Assembly: GCF_900538275.1 (NCBI RefSeq)
Contig: NZ_LR130778.1
Coordinates: 2,290,001-2,354,000 of the forward strand
Direction of reading: 5' to 3'
Length of the DNA stretch: 64,000 nt
Source of the DNA: Petrocella atlantisensis
GTDB lineage: Bacteria > Bacillota > Clostridia > Lachnospirales > Vallitaleaceae
Of this stretch, positions 28,763 to 38,035 are shown in pieces (positions within the stretch are counted from its first letter, which is position 1; the number at the start of each line of letters is the position of its first letter). The notes below the pieces were generated by a model, which saw only the letters and a program-made list of their open reading frames with translations, did not search any database and was not told where the DNA came from. A program made the translations under genes and the position numbers.

Positions 28763-29164
28763 CTATGAACAAATGGAAGCATCAATCCCTTTACCATGAT
28801 CAATAGCATACTTCAACTCATCAGCCGTGGGTACATAATTGTTAGCGACCAATCGGCCATCAATAGCAACAATAGGTGCTAACTTACTAAGAATGAAGCG
28901 AATATTGGACGCTGTTATAATCAGTTGCTCTCCGGACCCAGTATAGACGGCTTGTAGTCTATCTGCAACCTGCTTCGTATTATGCTCTTCCAAATCAAAT
29001 CGCGTAATATCAGCTAGAGCCCCGTAGTGTTCTTCAAAAGCTGTAATCGTGGATGGAATCGTATGAGCAACTGGTTCACAACCACTACTACATGCGCTAC
29101 ATCCGGAATTTAAGGTTGCTGTATCTTGTCCTTTTAGGGTAAAAATCTCTATATTTTTTTTCAT
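28763..29164 (-). CDS. Cys-rich thioredoxin-like small protein, unidentified
   Basis: A 133-residue soluble protein. The N-terminus has a cysteine cluster, SGCSACSSGCEP (residues about 21-32), and the last residues are ICS. The middle and end (LIITASNIRFILSKLAPIVAIDGRLVANNYVPTADELKYAI) resemble the last strands of a thioredoxin fold, where a hydrophobic strand is followed by 'P-x-hydrophobic-DG...P...EL'. It may be a metal-binding or redox protein, in the manner of ArsD-like chaperones, but I do not recognise a named family. Start: ATG after AGAGGT. It faces csoR across the repeat block; a link with copper is possible but not shown. Confidence 0.6.
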   Translation of the reverse strand: MKKNIEIFTLKGQDTATLNSGCSACSSGCEPVAHTIPSTITAFEEHYGALADITRFDLEEHNTKQVADRLQAVYTGSGEQLIITASNIRFILSKLAPIVAIDGRLVANNYVPTADELKYAIDHGKGIDASICS

Positions 29165-29399
29165 AAATACCTCTTTTCTAGTTAGGTGAGATTGGGTGTC
29201 ATATGGCTATAGTTATTATATAATAAGCGTTACGTCCATGCAAGTCATGAAGAAAACAGTGTATAAATTGTCCTGTTTGGCGGTAGTTCATATAAATTTA
29301 ACAAGATTAGCCTATAATATGTAGAATAAAGATAAAAAAGATGTTAAAATTATACAAAATGAACATGATATAAAATGAAGATGAACTTGGGGTGAATGC

Positions 29400-30746
29400 G
29401 TGAAAATACATAAATATACGGGTTTATTTGTATTCATTATATTTGTAATTCTAGTGGGTTCCGGTTGTGAAAAAGATGGTCGGGAACACATAGAAGAAGT
29501 CGTCACAGATGCGGTAAATGAAAAGCAATATCTAGGGGAGATTGCTTTTCGTATTCCTTGGCCAGCCTATTCAGGTCGTGGTGTTGCTATACAAAAAATA
29601 GTAGAAAAATATAATTTGAACAATACAACAGACTATAAGATCAGCGTAGTTGGTGGCGATGAGAATCTAAGTTTAATCCATGCTGATTTATTAGAGGATA
29701 CCAAAACGATGGTATATCTTTTACCTTATCGCTATGTTCAGTATTTTGGAGAACTCGGGTTATTAGAGGATCTTACATACAGTAAAAAACCATATGAAGA
29801 TTATTTTTTTGAGGAGCTATGGTCCCTTGCGACGATAGAGGACAAGGTATTTGGCGTTCCTTTTCTCGGACATGCCATGGGCCTTATTTACAACAGGAAC
29901 TTGTTGAATCAGGCAGAAGTTGATCCGGCTTCAATCGTTGATTTAGAAACTTTATTAGTAGCTCTTGAACAAATTGAGTCGAACACAGAGGCAAATGGCA
30001 TAGGTCTTGTAGGGGCAGATCATAATGATGTGTCATGGATGGTCAACCAGTTCATTTACGGGTTCGGCGGCCAACTGGTAGATGTGGAAGGCACCAAAGT
30101 AATGATTAACAGTGAAGCAAGTAAGCGTGCCCTTAGTTTCTATAAAAATGATTTGGGTAGATATGCACAGGAGACATGGACAGATGATAATGGTGAGGAT
30201 GTCATGGCATATTTTAGACAGGGTAAAATAGCTTTTGAGATTCAAGGACCATGGGGTATAACGGATATATGGAAAAACCAAGAACCCTTTGAAACCGGCG
30301 TCATACCACTAACGGATATTGGTATATATCCTGAGGTTGGACCGATGATGATATCAGTAGATCAGAAAATGGACGATAGTATGAAAGTAGCCATTCGGCC
30401 ATTTGTTGAATTCTTGATTTCCAGAGAAGGTCAGAAGTTGATTCTAAAGGGAGAATACAGTCCGGAACATGACCGTTATTATCCATTCAGGTTACCAATT
30501 AGAAGAGACATGATTGATCGTGGTTATATGGAAGATTATCCGGAGTTTTACGGATTTTTATCTGGACTTGATCAACCGAGTGTGGATGTTCCTGTACCAA
30601 AATGGCAGAGGATAAAGGACCATTACTATGAGTCCGGTCTACACGATGTTATGAAGGAAAAGATAACAATCGAAGCATTTTTAACATGGATTGAAACAGA
30701 GGGGAATATAGTCTTAAATGACGCTAATAAGGGAGGCAATAAATGA
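29400..30746 (+). CDS. Solute-binding lipoprotein of a sensory operon
   Basis: A 448-residue extracellular solute-binding protein (family 1 type). The N-terminus is a lipoprotein signal peptide with lipobox VGSGC (Cys near residue 23). Internal hallmarks: NDLL-like helix regions, PFLGHAMGLIYNRNLLNQAEVDP and FRQGKIAFEIQGPWGITD. There are no permease or ATPase genes beside it; instead it overlaps by 4 bp a response regulator and precedes a hybrid kinase, so it probably presents a ligand, likely a sugar, to the kinase, as in known binding-protein-dependent two-component systems (inference). It begins with GTG after GGGGTGA. Confidence 0.85.
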   Translation: MKIHKYTGLFVFIIFVILVGSGCEKDGREHIEEVVTDAVNEKQYLGEIAFRIPWPAYSGRGVAIQKIVEKYNLNNTTDYKISVVGGDENLSLIHADLLEDTKTMVYLLPYRYVQYFGELGLLEDLTYSKKPYEDYFFEELWSLATIEDKVFGVPFLGHAMGLIYNRNLLNQAEVDPASIVDLETLLVALEQIESNTEANGIGLVGADHNDVSWMVNQFIYGFGGQLVDVEGTKVMINSEASKRALSFYKNDLGRYAQETWTDDNGEDVMAYFRQGKIAFEIQGPWGITDIWKNQEPFETGVIPLTDIGIYPEVGPMMISVDQKMDDSMKVAIRPFVEFLISREGQKLILKGEYSPEHDRYYPFRLPIRRDMIDRGYMEDYPEFYGFLSGLDQPSVDVPVPKWQRIKDHYYESGLHDVMKEKITIEAFLTWIETEGNIVLNDANKGGNK

Positions 30747-31822
30747 GAAAAATATTAATTGTAGATGATTCCAGCACGGACAGAATGATCGTTAGTAATC
30801 TACTGAGTGATTACCATGTTTTGATGGCGTGTGACGGTCTTGAAGCCATGAGGATACTCGAAGAGGTCCCAGACATAGACTTGATTGTTCTGGACCTAAA
30901 TATGCCCAATATGAATGGCTTTGAGGTTCTTACAGCTCTTAATGATAACCCTAGTTATAAAAATATTGTAACCATTATACTCACTAATTTTGATGAGACG
31001 GAAAATGAAATTAGAGGTTTGAATCTTGGCGCCGTCGATTATATACGTAAACCATTGAATTTGGAATCATTAAAGAAAAGGATTGAAGTCCATCTCAGTC
31101 TTAAAGAAGCCAAAAAAAGAATTGAAGAACATAATGAACAATTAGAAGAAATCGTAGCCAATCGTACGGATGAGCTGGTTTATACAAGAGATACCACCAT
31201 CCATGCCCTCATAGGTCTGTTAGAAGTCAGGAACCTAGAATCTTCGAATCACACCATTAGAACACAATGGATGATGAAACGTCTTTGTGAGCACTTAAAA
31301 ACCAAAAGTACTTTCTCCAACATTTTAGATGATGATTATATCAATGAACTTTTTAAAACAGCCCCACTTCATGATATTGGTAAAGTCGGCATTCCAGACT
31401 CCATATTACTTAAGCCCGGTCGGCTGAATCAAGATGAATTTGAGATTATGAAAAAGCATGTGACCTATGGGGTGGAAGCACTTAGTCACCATACCGGTGA
31501 TGGTAAATTGACACCAAGCTTCATTAAGACAGCCATTGATATTGTAGGTAACCATCATGAAAAGTATAACGGAAAGGGTTATCCAAAAGGTTTAGCAGGA
31601 GATTCGATTCCTTTGCCGGGTAGGTTAATGGCAATTATTGATGTTTATGATGCACTAACGAGTAAGCGTGTATATAAGGATGCGTACACACATGAGGAAG
31701 CCATTGAAATGATTGGAAAAGAAAGCGGTCAACATTTTGATCCCAAAATTGTAAGCAGTTTTCTAGAAATACAATATGATATCTTAGAAATATCTAGGGA
31801 GTATAGGCAAGAGTTGTCTTAG
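30743..31822 (+). CDS. Response regulator with HD-GYP output
   Basis: A 359-residue cytosolic regulator. Receiver domain, residues 1-120: acidic pair VDDSS, phospho-acceptor in LIVLDLNMP (near residue 53) and the conserved Lys in IRKPLN (near 104). A short coiled coil then leads to an HD-GYP domain (about 145-345) with LHDIGKVGIPD and HHEKYNGKGYP, all catalytic residues present. It should degrade cyclic di-GMP under control of the downstream hybrid kinase. ATG overlaps the solute-binding gene stop (ATGA). Confidence 0.94.
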   Translation: MRKILIVDDSSTDRMIVSNLLSDYHVLMACDGLEAMRILEEVPDIDLIVLDLNMPNMNGFEVLTALNDNPSYKNIVTIILTNFDETENEIRGLNLGAVDYIRKPLNLESLKKRIEVHLSLKEAKKRIEEHNEQLEEIVANRTDELVYTRDTTIHALIGLLEVRNLESSNHTIRTQWMMKRLCEHLKTKSTFSNILDDDYINELFKTAPLHDIGKVGIPDSILLKPGRLNQDEFEIMKKHVTYGVEALSHHTGDGKLTPSFIKTAIDIVGNHHEKYNGKGYPKGLAGDSIPLPGRLMAIIDVYDALTSKRVYKDAYTHEEAIEMIGKESGQHFDPKIVSSFLEIQYDILEISREYRQELS

Positions 31823-31836
31823 GAGGTGTGAACGCT

Positions 31837-34716
31837 ATGGGTTATGTAAGAAGTATGTTTATCCTTTTGATGCTGATCTTGACACTATCAAACACGATTA
31901 TAGCCAGTGAGATGGTGCTTGAACTGACAGAGGAAGAACAAGCCTTTATTCAGGAAAACCCTGTCATACAAGTAGGAATCGACCCTGGATTTGTACCCTT
32001 TGAGTTCATCGATCAAGATGGTAATTATAAAGGTATTGCTGCGGACTATCTAGAATTGATCAGCAAGAAAACAGGACTTGAATTGGTAATTAACAAAGGT
32101 TTGACCTGGTCAGAGGCCTATGAAAAAGGCGTCCTTAAAGAAGTGGATCTATTACCGGCCATTTCCAAAACGCCGGAGCGTGAAGCGTATTTTCTTTTTT
32201 CAAATCCTTTTTATTACTTTCAACGTGTTATTGTAATGAAAAATGATAATACGAGTATTAGTGGTATTGAAGATTTGGCGGGTCTGACGGTAGCCGTTCA
32301 AAAAAACAGCTCTCACCATAGCTATTTGCAAGAATATCCCAATATTAATTTAAGCCTTTATCAAACAGTTGAAGGAGCATTGTTTGATGTGGCCAATGGT
32401 TCTGAGACAGCGTATGTCGGTAACCTTGCAACGACCAGTTACTTAATCAAAGCCAATGGTTTGACAGATTTAAAGTATGTTAAATTCGAAGCAGAGGCGA
32501 AACAGTCTTTGCATTTTGCGGTACGTAACGATTGGCCCGAATTGGCAAGTATTATAGATAAAGCGCTTGCAAATATAACAGAAGAAGAAAAGATTATCAT
32601 ACATAACAGATGGATTGGTATTGATGGCGATGTAGATTATGGACCGATCATTCAAATAGCTTTAATTATCGGGATATTGGTAGCGGTTGCTTTTGGAGTA
32701 TCTTCCTATTGGATTCTAAAGCTAAAAAAAGAGATTTCAAAGAGAATCGAGGCAGAAGAAGAGCTTTTGATGGCAAAAAAAGAAGCAGAGGTGGCCAATC
32801 AGATTAAGTCTAGCTTTTTAGCTAGGATGTCACATGAAATAAGAACACCCCTTAATGCCATTACGGGTATGGCATATCTCATGACCAAAACAAATGTTGA
32901 TACGACACAATCTATGTATCTGGAAAAGATTACACAAGCGTCCGGAAATATGTTGGGAATAATTAATGATATATTGGATTTTTCCAAAATCGAAGCCGGA
33001 AAAGTTGAGATTGAAAATGTGCCATTTGAATTGGACAGAGTCATTCAGGATGTGATTAATATCGTATCTTTTCGAATTGAGGAACAAGGCATTGGTTTCA
33101 GTCTTAGTAGAGATCCTAATATACCCAATGCGCTAATAGGAGATTCTAAAAGATTAGAACAGATTCTACTGAATCTTATCAACAATGCTGTAAAGTTTAC
33201 CAATGAGGGTGGTGTATATTTTGATATCCGTTTGGTTGCCAGTACCGGCCCAAAATGCCATCTTGAATTTCAAGTAAAAGATACAGGTATTGGCATGAGT
33301 GAGGAACAAGTGAATCAGCTTTTTATACCATTTTCTCAAGCAGACGCTAGTATTAACAGGAGATTCGGTGGAACAGGACTTGGTCTTTCCATTGTCAAGA
33401 GTCTGGTTAATATGATGGAAGGTAGTATCAAAACCTATAGTACCCTTAAGGAGGGCTCAACTTTTATTATTAACTTAACGTTTGATGTTGATCGTGAAAA
33501 AGAGGTTGAAGCCGCGAAGAAGGGAGCAGCAATCTATTTTCAGAACCTCAGGACAATCGTTCTTGAGAAAACAGGTGCCAATATTAATTTGATGAAAAAC
33601 TATTTAGGTAGTTTTGGTATGTCAGCAGAGTTTACAACAAGTCAAACCGATCTTGTTCAAGTACTCGAAGTTGCCAATCAAGACCGAATCAAGCCCTTTG
33701 ATTTAGTGATTATTGACTATGCAACTTGTATTGAAGATGGATTTATGTTTGTTAATCATATTCGCAAGTATATAAAAATCAACTTCATACCCAAAATCAT
33801 TATGCTTTTACCATTAAACAGAGATGACTTATTTAATAAAGTGTTTGAATATGAAATCGATATGGCCATAACCAAACCCATTATTCCATCCGTACTGTAC
33901 AATGCAATCATAGAGATTTTCAAAGAAAAGGCCATCTTATCTCATAAACCGGTTGGAGAAAATATGGTTGAGGCTATTGAGAAAAAGGACTATGATTATC
34001 ATCTATTGGTTGTTGAAGATAATAAAACCAATCAGTTTATTGCCAAATCTATTTTAGAGCAAGTAGGTTTCAAGGTGGACTTAGCAGACCATGGTGAGGA
34101 TGGTCTTAGGCTTTTTACAAACAATCCAAACAGATATCAGTTGATTCTAATGGATCTGCATATGCCGATTATGAACGGTTATGATACAGCCAAAGCCATT
34201 CGTGAGTTGGATGAACAGATACCGATTGTTGCTATGACAGCAGATGCCATCATGGGTGTGGAAGAAAAATGTAAAGCCCATGGGATAGAGTACTACATCA
34301 GTAAACCTTTCGAACCGGAAGTATTGCTCAAAAAGATTATTAAGATCATAGAAGCATCAGGTTATAAACGACAAGAAACCGTATTGGATGAAAGTGATGG
34401 TCTTAAGTATCTTGGCAACAACATAGAGCTTTATAAAAAGGTCATTCAGGCTTATTATGAAGAAAATCAGGATACATCTAAGAAACTTGAGGAAGCCATA
34501 GATCAGAACAATTTTAAAGAAGCAGCTCAGATTGTTCATAAGATTAAAAGTAGTTCAGGCACCATTGGTGCGAAGAAGTTGTATCAAGTAGCACGAGACT
34601 ACCAGAAAGCATTAGAAGATGAGAATCTATATCAGGTTAAAGAACTTAAGGATAGATTTTCAAATCTGCTTAAAATATTACTATTAGAAATTGAATCTAG
34701 ATTGTCAAAGGATTAA
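31837..34716 (+). CDS. Hybrid sensor histidine kinase with binding-protein domain
   Basis: A 959-residue membrane kinase. Order: signal peptide; periplasmic-type SBP_bac_3 domain (residues about 35-260, VGIDPGFVPFEFIDQDGNYKGIAADYLELI); one membrane helix near 270; HisKA with FLARMSHEIRTPLNAI (phospho-His); HATPase with NLINNAVKFTNEGG, DTGIGM and GGTGLGLSIV; a degenerate receiver (IIDYATC, about 570-690); a complete receiver (LILMDLHMPIMNGY, about 720-835); and a C-terminal Hpt (IVHKIKSSSGTIGA). A full phosphorelay in one protein. ATG 31837 follows AGGAGGTG; the GTG at 31828 is inside that site. Confidence 0.95.
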   Translation: MGYVRSMFILLMLILTLSNTIIASEMVLELTEEEQAFIQENPVIQVGIDPGFVPFEFIDQDGNYKGIAADYLELISKKTGLELVINKGLTWSEAYEKGVLKEVDLLPAISKTPEREAYFLFSNPFYYFQRVIVMKNDNTSISGIEDLAGLTVAVQKNSSHHSYLQEYPNINLSLYQTVEGALFDVANGSETAYVGNLATTSYLIKANGLTDLKYVKFEAEAKQSLHFAVRNDWPELASIIDKALANITEEEKIIIHNRWIGIDGDVDYGPIIQIALIIGILVAVAFGVSSYWILKLKKEISKRIEAEEELLMAKKEAEVANQIKSSFLARMSHEIRTPLNAITGMAYLMTKTNVDTTQSMYLEKITQASGNMLGIINDILDFSKIEAGKVEIENVPFELDRVIQDVINIVSFRIEEQGIGFSLSRDPNIPNALIGDSKRLEQILLNLINNAVKFTNEGGVYFDIRLVASTGPKCHLEFQVKDTGIGMSEEQVNQLFIPFSQADASINRRFGGTGLGLSIVKSLVNMMEGSIKTYSTLKEGSTFIINLTFDVDREKEVEAAKKGAAIYFQNLRTIVLEKTGANINLMKNYLGSFGMSAEFTTSQTDLVQVLEVANQDRIKPFDLVIIDYATCIEDGFMFVNHIRKYIKINFIPKIIMLLPLNRDDLFNKVFEYEIDMAITKPIIPSVLYNAIIEIFKEKAILSHKPVGENMVEAIEKKDYDYHLLVVEDNKTNQFIAKSILEQVGFKVDLADHGEDGLRLFTNNPNRYQLILMDLHMPIMNGYDTAKAIRELDEQIPIVAMTADAIMGVEEKCKAHGIEYYISKPFEPEVLLKKIIKIIEASGYKRQETVLDESDGLKYLGNNIELYKKVIQAYYEENQDTSKKLEEAIDQNNFKEAAQIVHKIKSSSGTIGAKKLYQVARDYQKALEDENLYQVKELKDRFSNLLKILLLEIESRLSKD

Positions 34717-34721
34717 TTAAA

Positions 34722-34748
34722 AAACCACCTTAGGTGGTTTCTTAATTA
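34722..34748. terminator. Terminator of the sensory operon
   Basis: AAACCACC-tta-GGTGGTTT, flanked by T/A-rich sequence on both sides; just after the hybrid kinase stop. Confidence 0.8.
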
Positions 34749-34792
34749 ATTGGGGTTATAATGATTTAATTCAGTAGTAAAATAAAAAAAGA

Positions 34793-34821
34793 TTGACGAA
34801 TTACTTTAACAATGTTACACT
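34793..34821 (+). promoter_or_regulatory. Promoter of the aldolase-like gene
   Basis: TTGACG (34793-34798), 17-bp spacer, TACACT (34816-34821), 45 bp before the start codon. Confidence 0.6.
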
Positions 34822-34865
34822 TTAAAGCAATAACGTGAAAAGTCAAAAAACGAAAGAAGGAATAG

Positions 34866-35858
34866 ATGATGTTAGAAGAAATCAATAAGGTTGGTAGTTT
34901 ACTTTCCTATAGAGAAGATATTAAGGTCATGGATTGCACCGTTCGAGACGGTGGTTTAATGAATGATTTTAGATTTGATGAAGAATTTGTGAAGAATGTT
35001 TATAAAGCATGTGTCAAATCAGGTGTGGATTATATGGAATTTGGTTATAAATCCTCAAAAGAATACTTTAGTGAAGATGATTTTGGACCCTGGAAATTCA
35101 GTAAAGAAGCAGACCTTAGAAGAATTGTAGGGGATAACGATACAGATCTTAAAATCTCTGTGATGGCAGATGTGGGTCGAACCAACTATAAGGAAGATAT
35201 CTTACCAAAGTCAGAGAGTGTCATTGATATGATACGTACAGCTTGTTATATTCATCAAATTCCTTCGGCGATTGAGATGGTGAATGATTTTCATCTAAAA
35301 GGTTATGAAACCAGTATTAATGTTATGGCTGTTTCTCATGTCAATGAACGAGAACTGGACGAAGCACTTCATCTATTGGGACAGTCGAATGTGGACATCA
35401 TATATTTGGTGGATAGTTTTGGTCATTATTATCCTGAAGAAATCCGTTTATTGGCTAAAAAATATTTGGATGTGGGAGAGCAATATAATAAGAAGATTGG
35501 TATTCATGCTCATAACAATCAACAATTAGCATTTGCCAATACGATTGAAGCATTAACCCTTGGTATCAGTTATTTAGATGCGACGGTATCCAGTCTGGGA
35601 AGAGGTGCCGGTAATTGTCCGATTGAATTGTTATTAGGTTTTCTAAAGAATCCTAAGTACAGTTTGAGACCGATGTTGAATGTGATTGAGAATGATGTAG
35701 CAAAAATCAAAGAGCAAGGTATTATATGGGGGTATGATGTTCCTTATATGATTACCGGTCAGATGAATATGCATCCAAGATCAGCCATGAAGATAGTTGG
35801 AACACCGGCATGGGGTGAATTTACTAAGTTTTATGATGAGATTATGGATGAGGATTAG
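34866..35858 (+). CDS. HMGL-like aldolase (DRE-TIM metallolyase superfamily)
   Basis: A 330-residue TIM-barrel enzyme of the pyruvate-carboxylase/HMG-CoA-lyase-like superfamily. The metal and base motif occurs as DCTVRDGG (near residue 22), the helical segment CVKSGVDYMEFGYKSS follows, and the two metal histidines are in IGIHAHNNQQLAFAN (near 220); GRGAGNCPIELLL is the conserved C-terminal turn. Best general match is 4-hydroxy-2-oxovalerate-aldolase-like proteins, but no partner acetaldehyde dehydrogenase is nearby, so the substrate stays open. AGAAGGA precedes the twin ATG. Confidence 0.82.
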   Translation: MMLEEINKVGSLLSYREDIKVMDCTVRDGGLMNDFRFDEEFVKNVYKACVKSGVDYMEFGYKSSKEYFSEDDFGPWKFSKEADLRRIVGDNDTDLKISVMADVGRTNYKEDILPKSESVIDMIRTACYIHQIPSAIEMVNDFHLKGYETSINVMAVSHVNERELDEALHLLGQSNVDIIYLVDSFGHYYPEEIRLLAKKYLDVGEQYNKKIGIHAHNNQQLAFANTIEALTLGISYLDATVSSLGRGAGNCPIELLLGFLKNPKYSLRPMLNVIENDVAKIKEQGIIWGYDVPYMITGQMNMHPRSAMKIVGTPAWGEFTKFYDEIMDED

Positions 35859-35879
35859 AGGTCACGTTGTGTGAAAATA

Positions 35880-36019
35880 GTCCCATGAAAACCCTTCCAC
35901 AGTCTGTATGACTACGGCCTCCGGTTGGTGCGTCCTGCACCAAAAGTCGGCGGTCTGCATCCATGCAGACTAGCTTAAGTCATACAGCCAGTTCCAGGAA
36001 CTTCATGGTCGATGTTGGC
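35880..36019 (-). repeat. Type I structured repeat, copy C (putative CsrA-binding RNA)
   Basis: Read on the minus strand: same head and tail as copies A and B. Closing stem CTGTATGACT / AGTCATACAG. Hairpin 1 is GTCTGCATGGATGCAGAC (35970-35953), a covariant of GTCAGCATGGATGCTGAC in A and B, with the TGGA loop unchanged; hairpin 2 is TTGGTGCAGGACGCACCAA (35943-35925) with an AGGA loop. Six GGA triplets on this strand. Lies between convergent genes. Confidence 0.85.
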
Positions 36020-36099
36020 TTACTTAGGTATTACTGGTTACATTAACACATCATATGGAGTATGCGAATTTAGACTTTTTCGAAACCGAATGAGGAAAG

Positions 36100-36194
36100 A
36101 AAAAGCGCTGATTAATCACAGTTCTACAGGGATGTAGAACGTCCTTCCTTTTTACATGGATGTAGAAAAGAAGGATGATTAAGCAGTGCTTTTT
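36100..36194 (+). repeat. Type II structured repeat, copy C (putative CsrA-binding RNA)
   Basis: Outer stem AAAAAGCGCTGATTAATCA / TGATTAAGCAGTGCTTTTT with one G-U pair and one mismatch; inner hairpins GTTCTACAGGGATGTAGAAC (36121-36140, loop AGGGA) and a second one at 36142-36175 with TGGA loop. Inverted counterpart of the unit at 28428-28523. The first loop, CTACAGGGATGT, agrees with 11 of 12 positions of the CsrA high-affinity consensus RUACARGGAUGU. Confidence 0.75.
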
Positions 36195-36222
36195 ATTGAC
36201 GAAATGACCACCTATTACCGAG

Positions 36223-36293
36223 TAGATGTGATACACAGCTTTTCCGCTGACCGTACGAAGTGTAAGGCAAGGAAAAGCTGTGTGTTACATCTA
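36223..36293 (+). repeat. Type III hairpin unit, copy C
   Basis: Arms of 23 bases at 36223-36245 and 36271-36293; all 23 positions pair on the plus strand, two as G-U. Inverted counterpart of 28329-28399. It follows type II on the same strand and ends 43 bp from the prfC stop. Confidence 0.75.
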
Positions 36294-36335
36294 GGATTAT
36301 AATCTAGAATTACAGTCAGCCGATAATACCTGTGA

Positions 36336-37940
36336 TTACAAAGTCACTAATGACGTTTCTCTGAGTACCAAACCTTTATTTCTTTCTTGAATCATTCTAA
36401 TAGACCATTCATTTTGGAAGAAGATGACGGGTCGGTCATCTTTATCATGTCCTACTAAGGAATCCATAGTCAGATTCAACTTGTTCATATCAAAATCATC
36501 ATTGACCCAACGAATAAATCGATAAGGCATACGTTGGGTATTGATTTCTACGCCATATTCATGGGTGAGACGATATTCTAATACTTCAAATTGCAACACC
36601 CCAACAACACCTACAATCAACTCTTCAGTCCCGGCAAAAGGTCTGCGATAGACCTGAATCGTTCCTTCTTGTGCCAATTGGGTTAGGCCTTTTAAGAATT
36701 GTTTTCGCTTCATCGCATTGATGGTTGAGATCTTCATGAAGAACTCAGGTGCAAATTGGGGAATGCCTTCATATTCAAGAGGTATATTGTCGAAGGTTAG
36801 CGTATCGCCAATGTTGAAAATACCCGGATCATGTAAACCGATAATATCTCCTGAGAAAGCAGATTCAACAATGACCCTGTCTTGTGCCATAAACTGTTGA
36901 GGTTGAGCCAGTTTGACCTTTTTACCCATATTTACATGATTAACAGTCATACCTTTTTCGTATTGACCGGAACAGATTCTTAGGAAAGCGATACGATCCC
37001 TATGGTTCGGGTCCATGTTGGCTTGAATCTTAAAGATAAAACCAGTAAAATTTCGATCTTCAGGGTCAATATAGCCCAGATTACTTTTTCTGGCCATAGG
37101 CGGTGGTGTTATATCAAGAAAGCTTTGGAGAAAAGGTTCTACACCAAAGTTGGTCAAAGCACTTCCGAAATAAACCGGCGTCAATTCACCATTTATAATC
37201 TTATGAAGATCAAAGTCATCTCCAGCCATATCCAGCAATTCAATGTCCTCTAGTAATTTATCATGTAAGTCAGAACCAAGAAGCAGTCGGAAAGCATCAT
37301 CGGTAACCTCTCCGGTGACGATGTTAGCCATAGACTGACCATGATTACCTTCATTAAAGAGTTCAATACGCTTTTCTAAACGGTTATAGACACCACGAAA
37401 GTCCTTACCGTTTCCGATGGGCCAATCTACTGGGTAAGAACGAATGCCCAAGGCTTCTTCCAAATCATCAATCAAATCAAAAGGATCTCGACCTAATCGA
37501 TCCATCTTATTAATGAAAGTAAAAATAGGAATGCCTCGCATTTTACAAACCTGAAATAGCTTTTTGGTTTGTGCTTCCACACCTTTATTACTATCGATAA
37601 CCATGACAGCACTATCAGCAGCAATAAGCGTACGATAAGTATCCTCACTAAAGTCCTGGTGTCCTGGTGTATCCAAGATGTTGATACAATGATCCTGGTA
37701 GTTGAATTGGAGAACAGAGGAGGTGACGGATATACCTCTTTGCTTTTCAATCTCCATCCAGTCAGAAACAGCGTGTTTGTTAGAACGTCTGGACTTAACA
37801 GAGCCTGCTTCACGGATAGCACCGCCATAAAGCAAGAATTTTTCAGTTAACGTAGTTTTTCCCGCATCGGGGTGAGATATGATGGCGAATGTACGCCTTC
37901 TTTGAATTTCTTCATTGTAATTGTATTTCTTATTTGACAT
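36336..37940 (-). CDS. prfC: Peptide chain release factor 3
   Basis: A 534-residue translational GTPase that removes RF1/RF2 from the ribosome after termination. G1 is SHPDAGKTTLTEK (near residue 20), G2 includes QRGISVTSSV, G3 DTPGHQDF, G4 NKMDRLGRDP. The remainder (domains II and III, ending with MDSLVGHDKDDRPV) has normal RF3 length. ATG at 37940; upstream AGAAAGG is a moderate site. Single gene, convergent with the aldolase gene. Confidence 0.96.
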   Translation of the reverse strand: MSNKKYNYNEEIQRRRTFAIISHPDAGKTTLTEKFLLYGGAIREAGSVKSRRSNKHAVSDWMEIEKQRGISVTSSVLQFNYQDHCINILDTPGHQDFSEDTYRTLIAADSAVMVIDSNKGVEAQTKKLFQVCKMRGIPIFTFINKMDRLGRDPFDLIDDLEEALGIRSYPVDWPIGNGKDFRGVYNRLEKRIELFNEGNHGQSMANIVTGEVTDDAFRLLLGSDLHDKLLEDIELLDMAGDDFDLHKIINGELTPVYFGSALTNFGVEPFLQSFLDITPPPMARKSNLGYIDPEDRNFTGFIFKIQANMDPNHRDRIAFLRICSGQYEKGMTVNHVNMGKKVKLAQPQQFMAQDRVIVESAFSGDIIGLHDPGIFNIGDTLTFDNIPLEYEGIPQFAPEFFMKISTINAMKRKQFLKGLTQLAQEGTIQVYRRPFAGTEELIVGVVGVLQFEVLEYRLTHEYGVEINTQRMPYRFIRWVNDDFDMNKLNLTMDSLVGHDKDDRPVIFFQNEWSIRMIQERNKGLVLRETSLVTL

Positions 37941-38035
37941 GAGAAAGCCTTTCTAATAAAAGTACAATGCCCTTTTGGGCGAATAAGCTACATACTTACT
38001 TCAATGATGGTATAACGTATGAAGGAGAATGTCAA

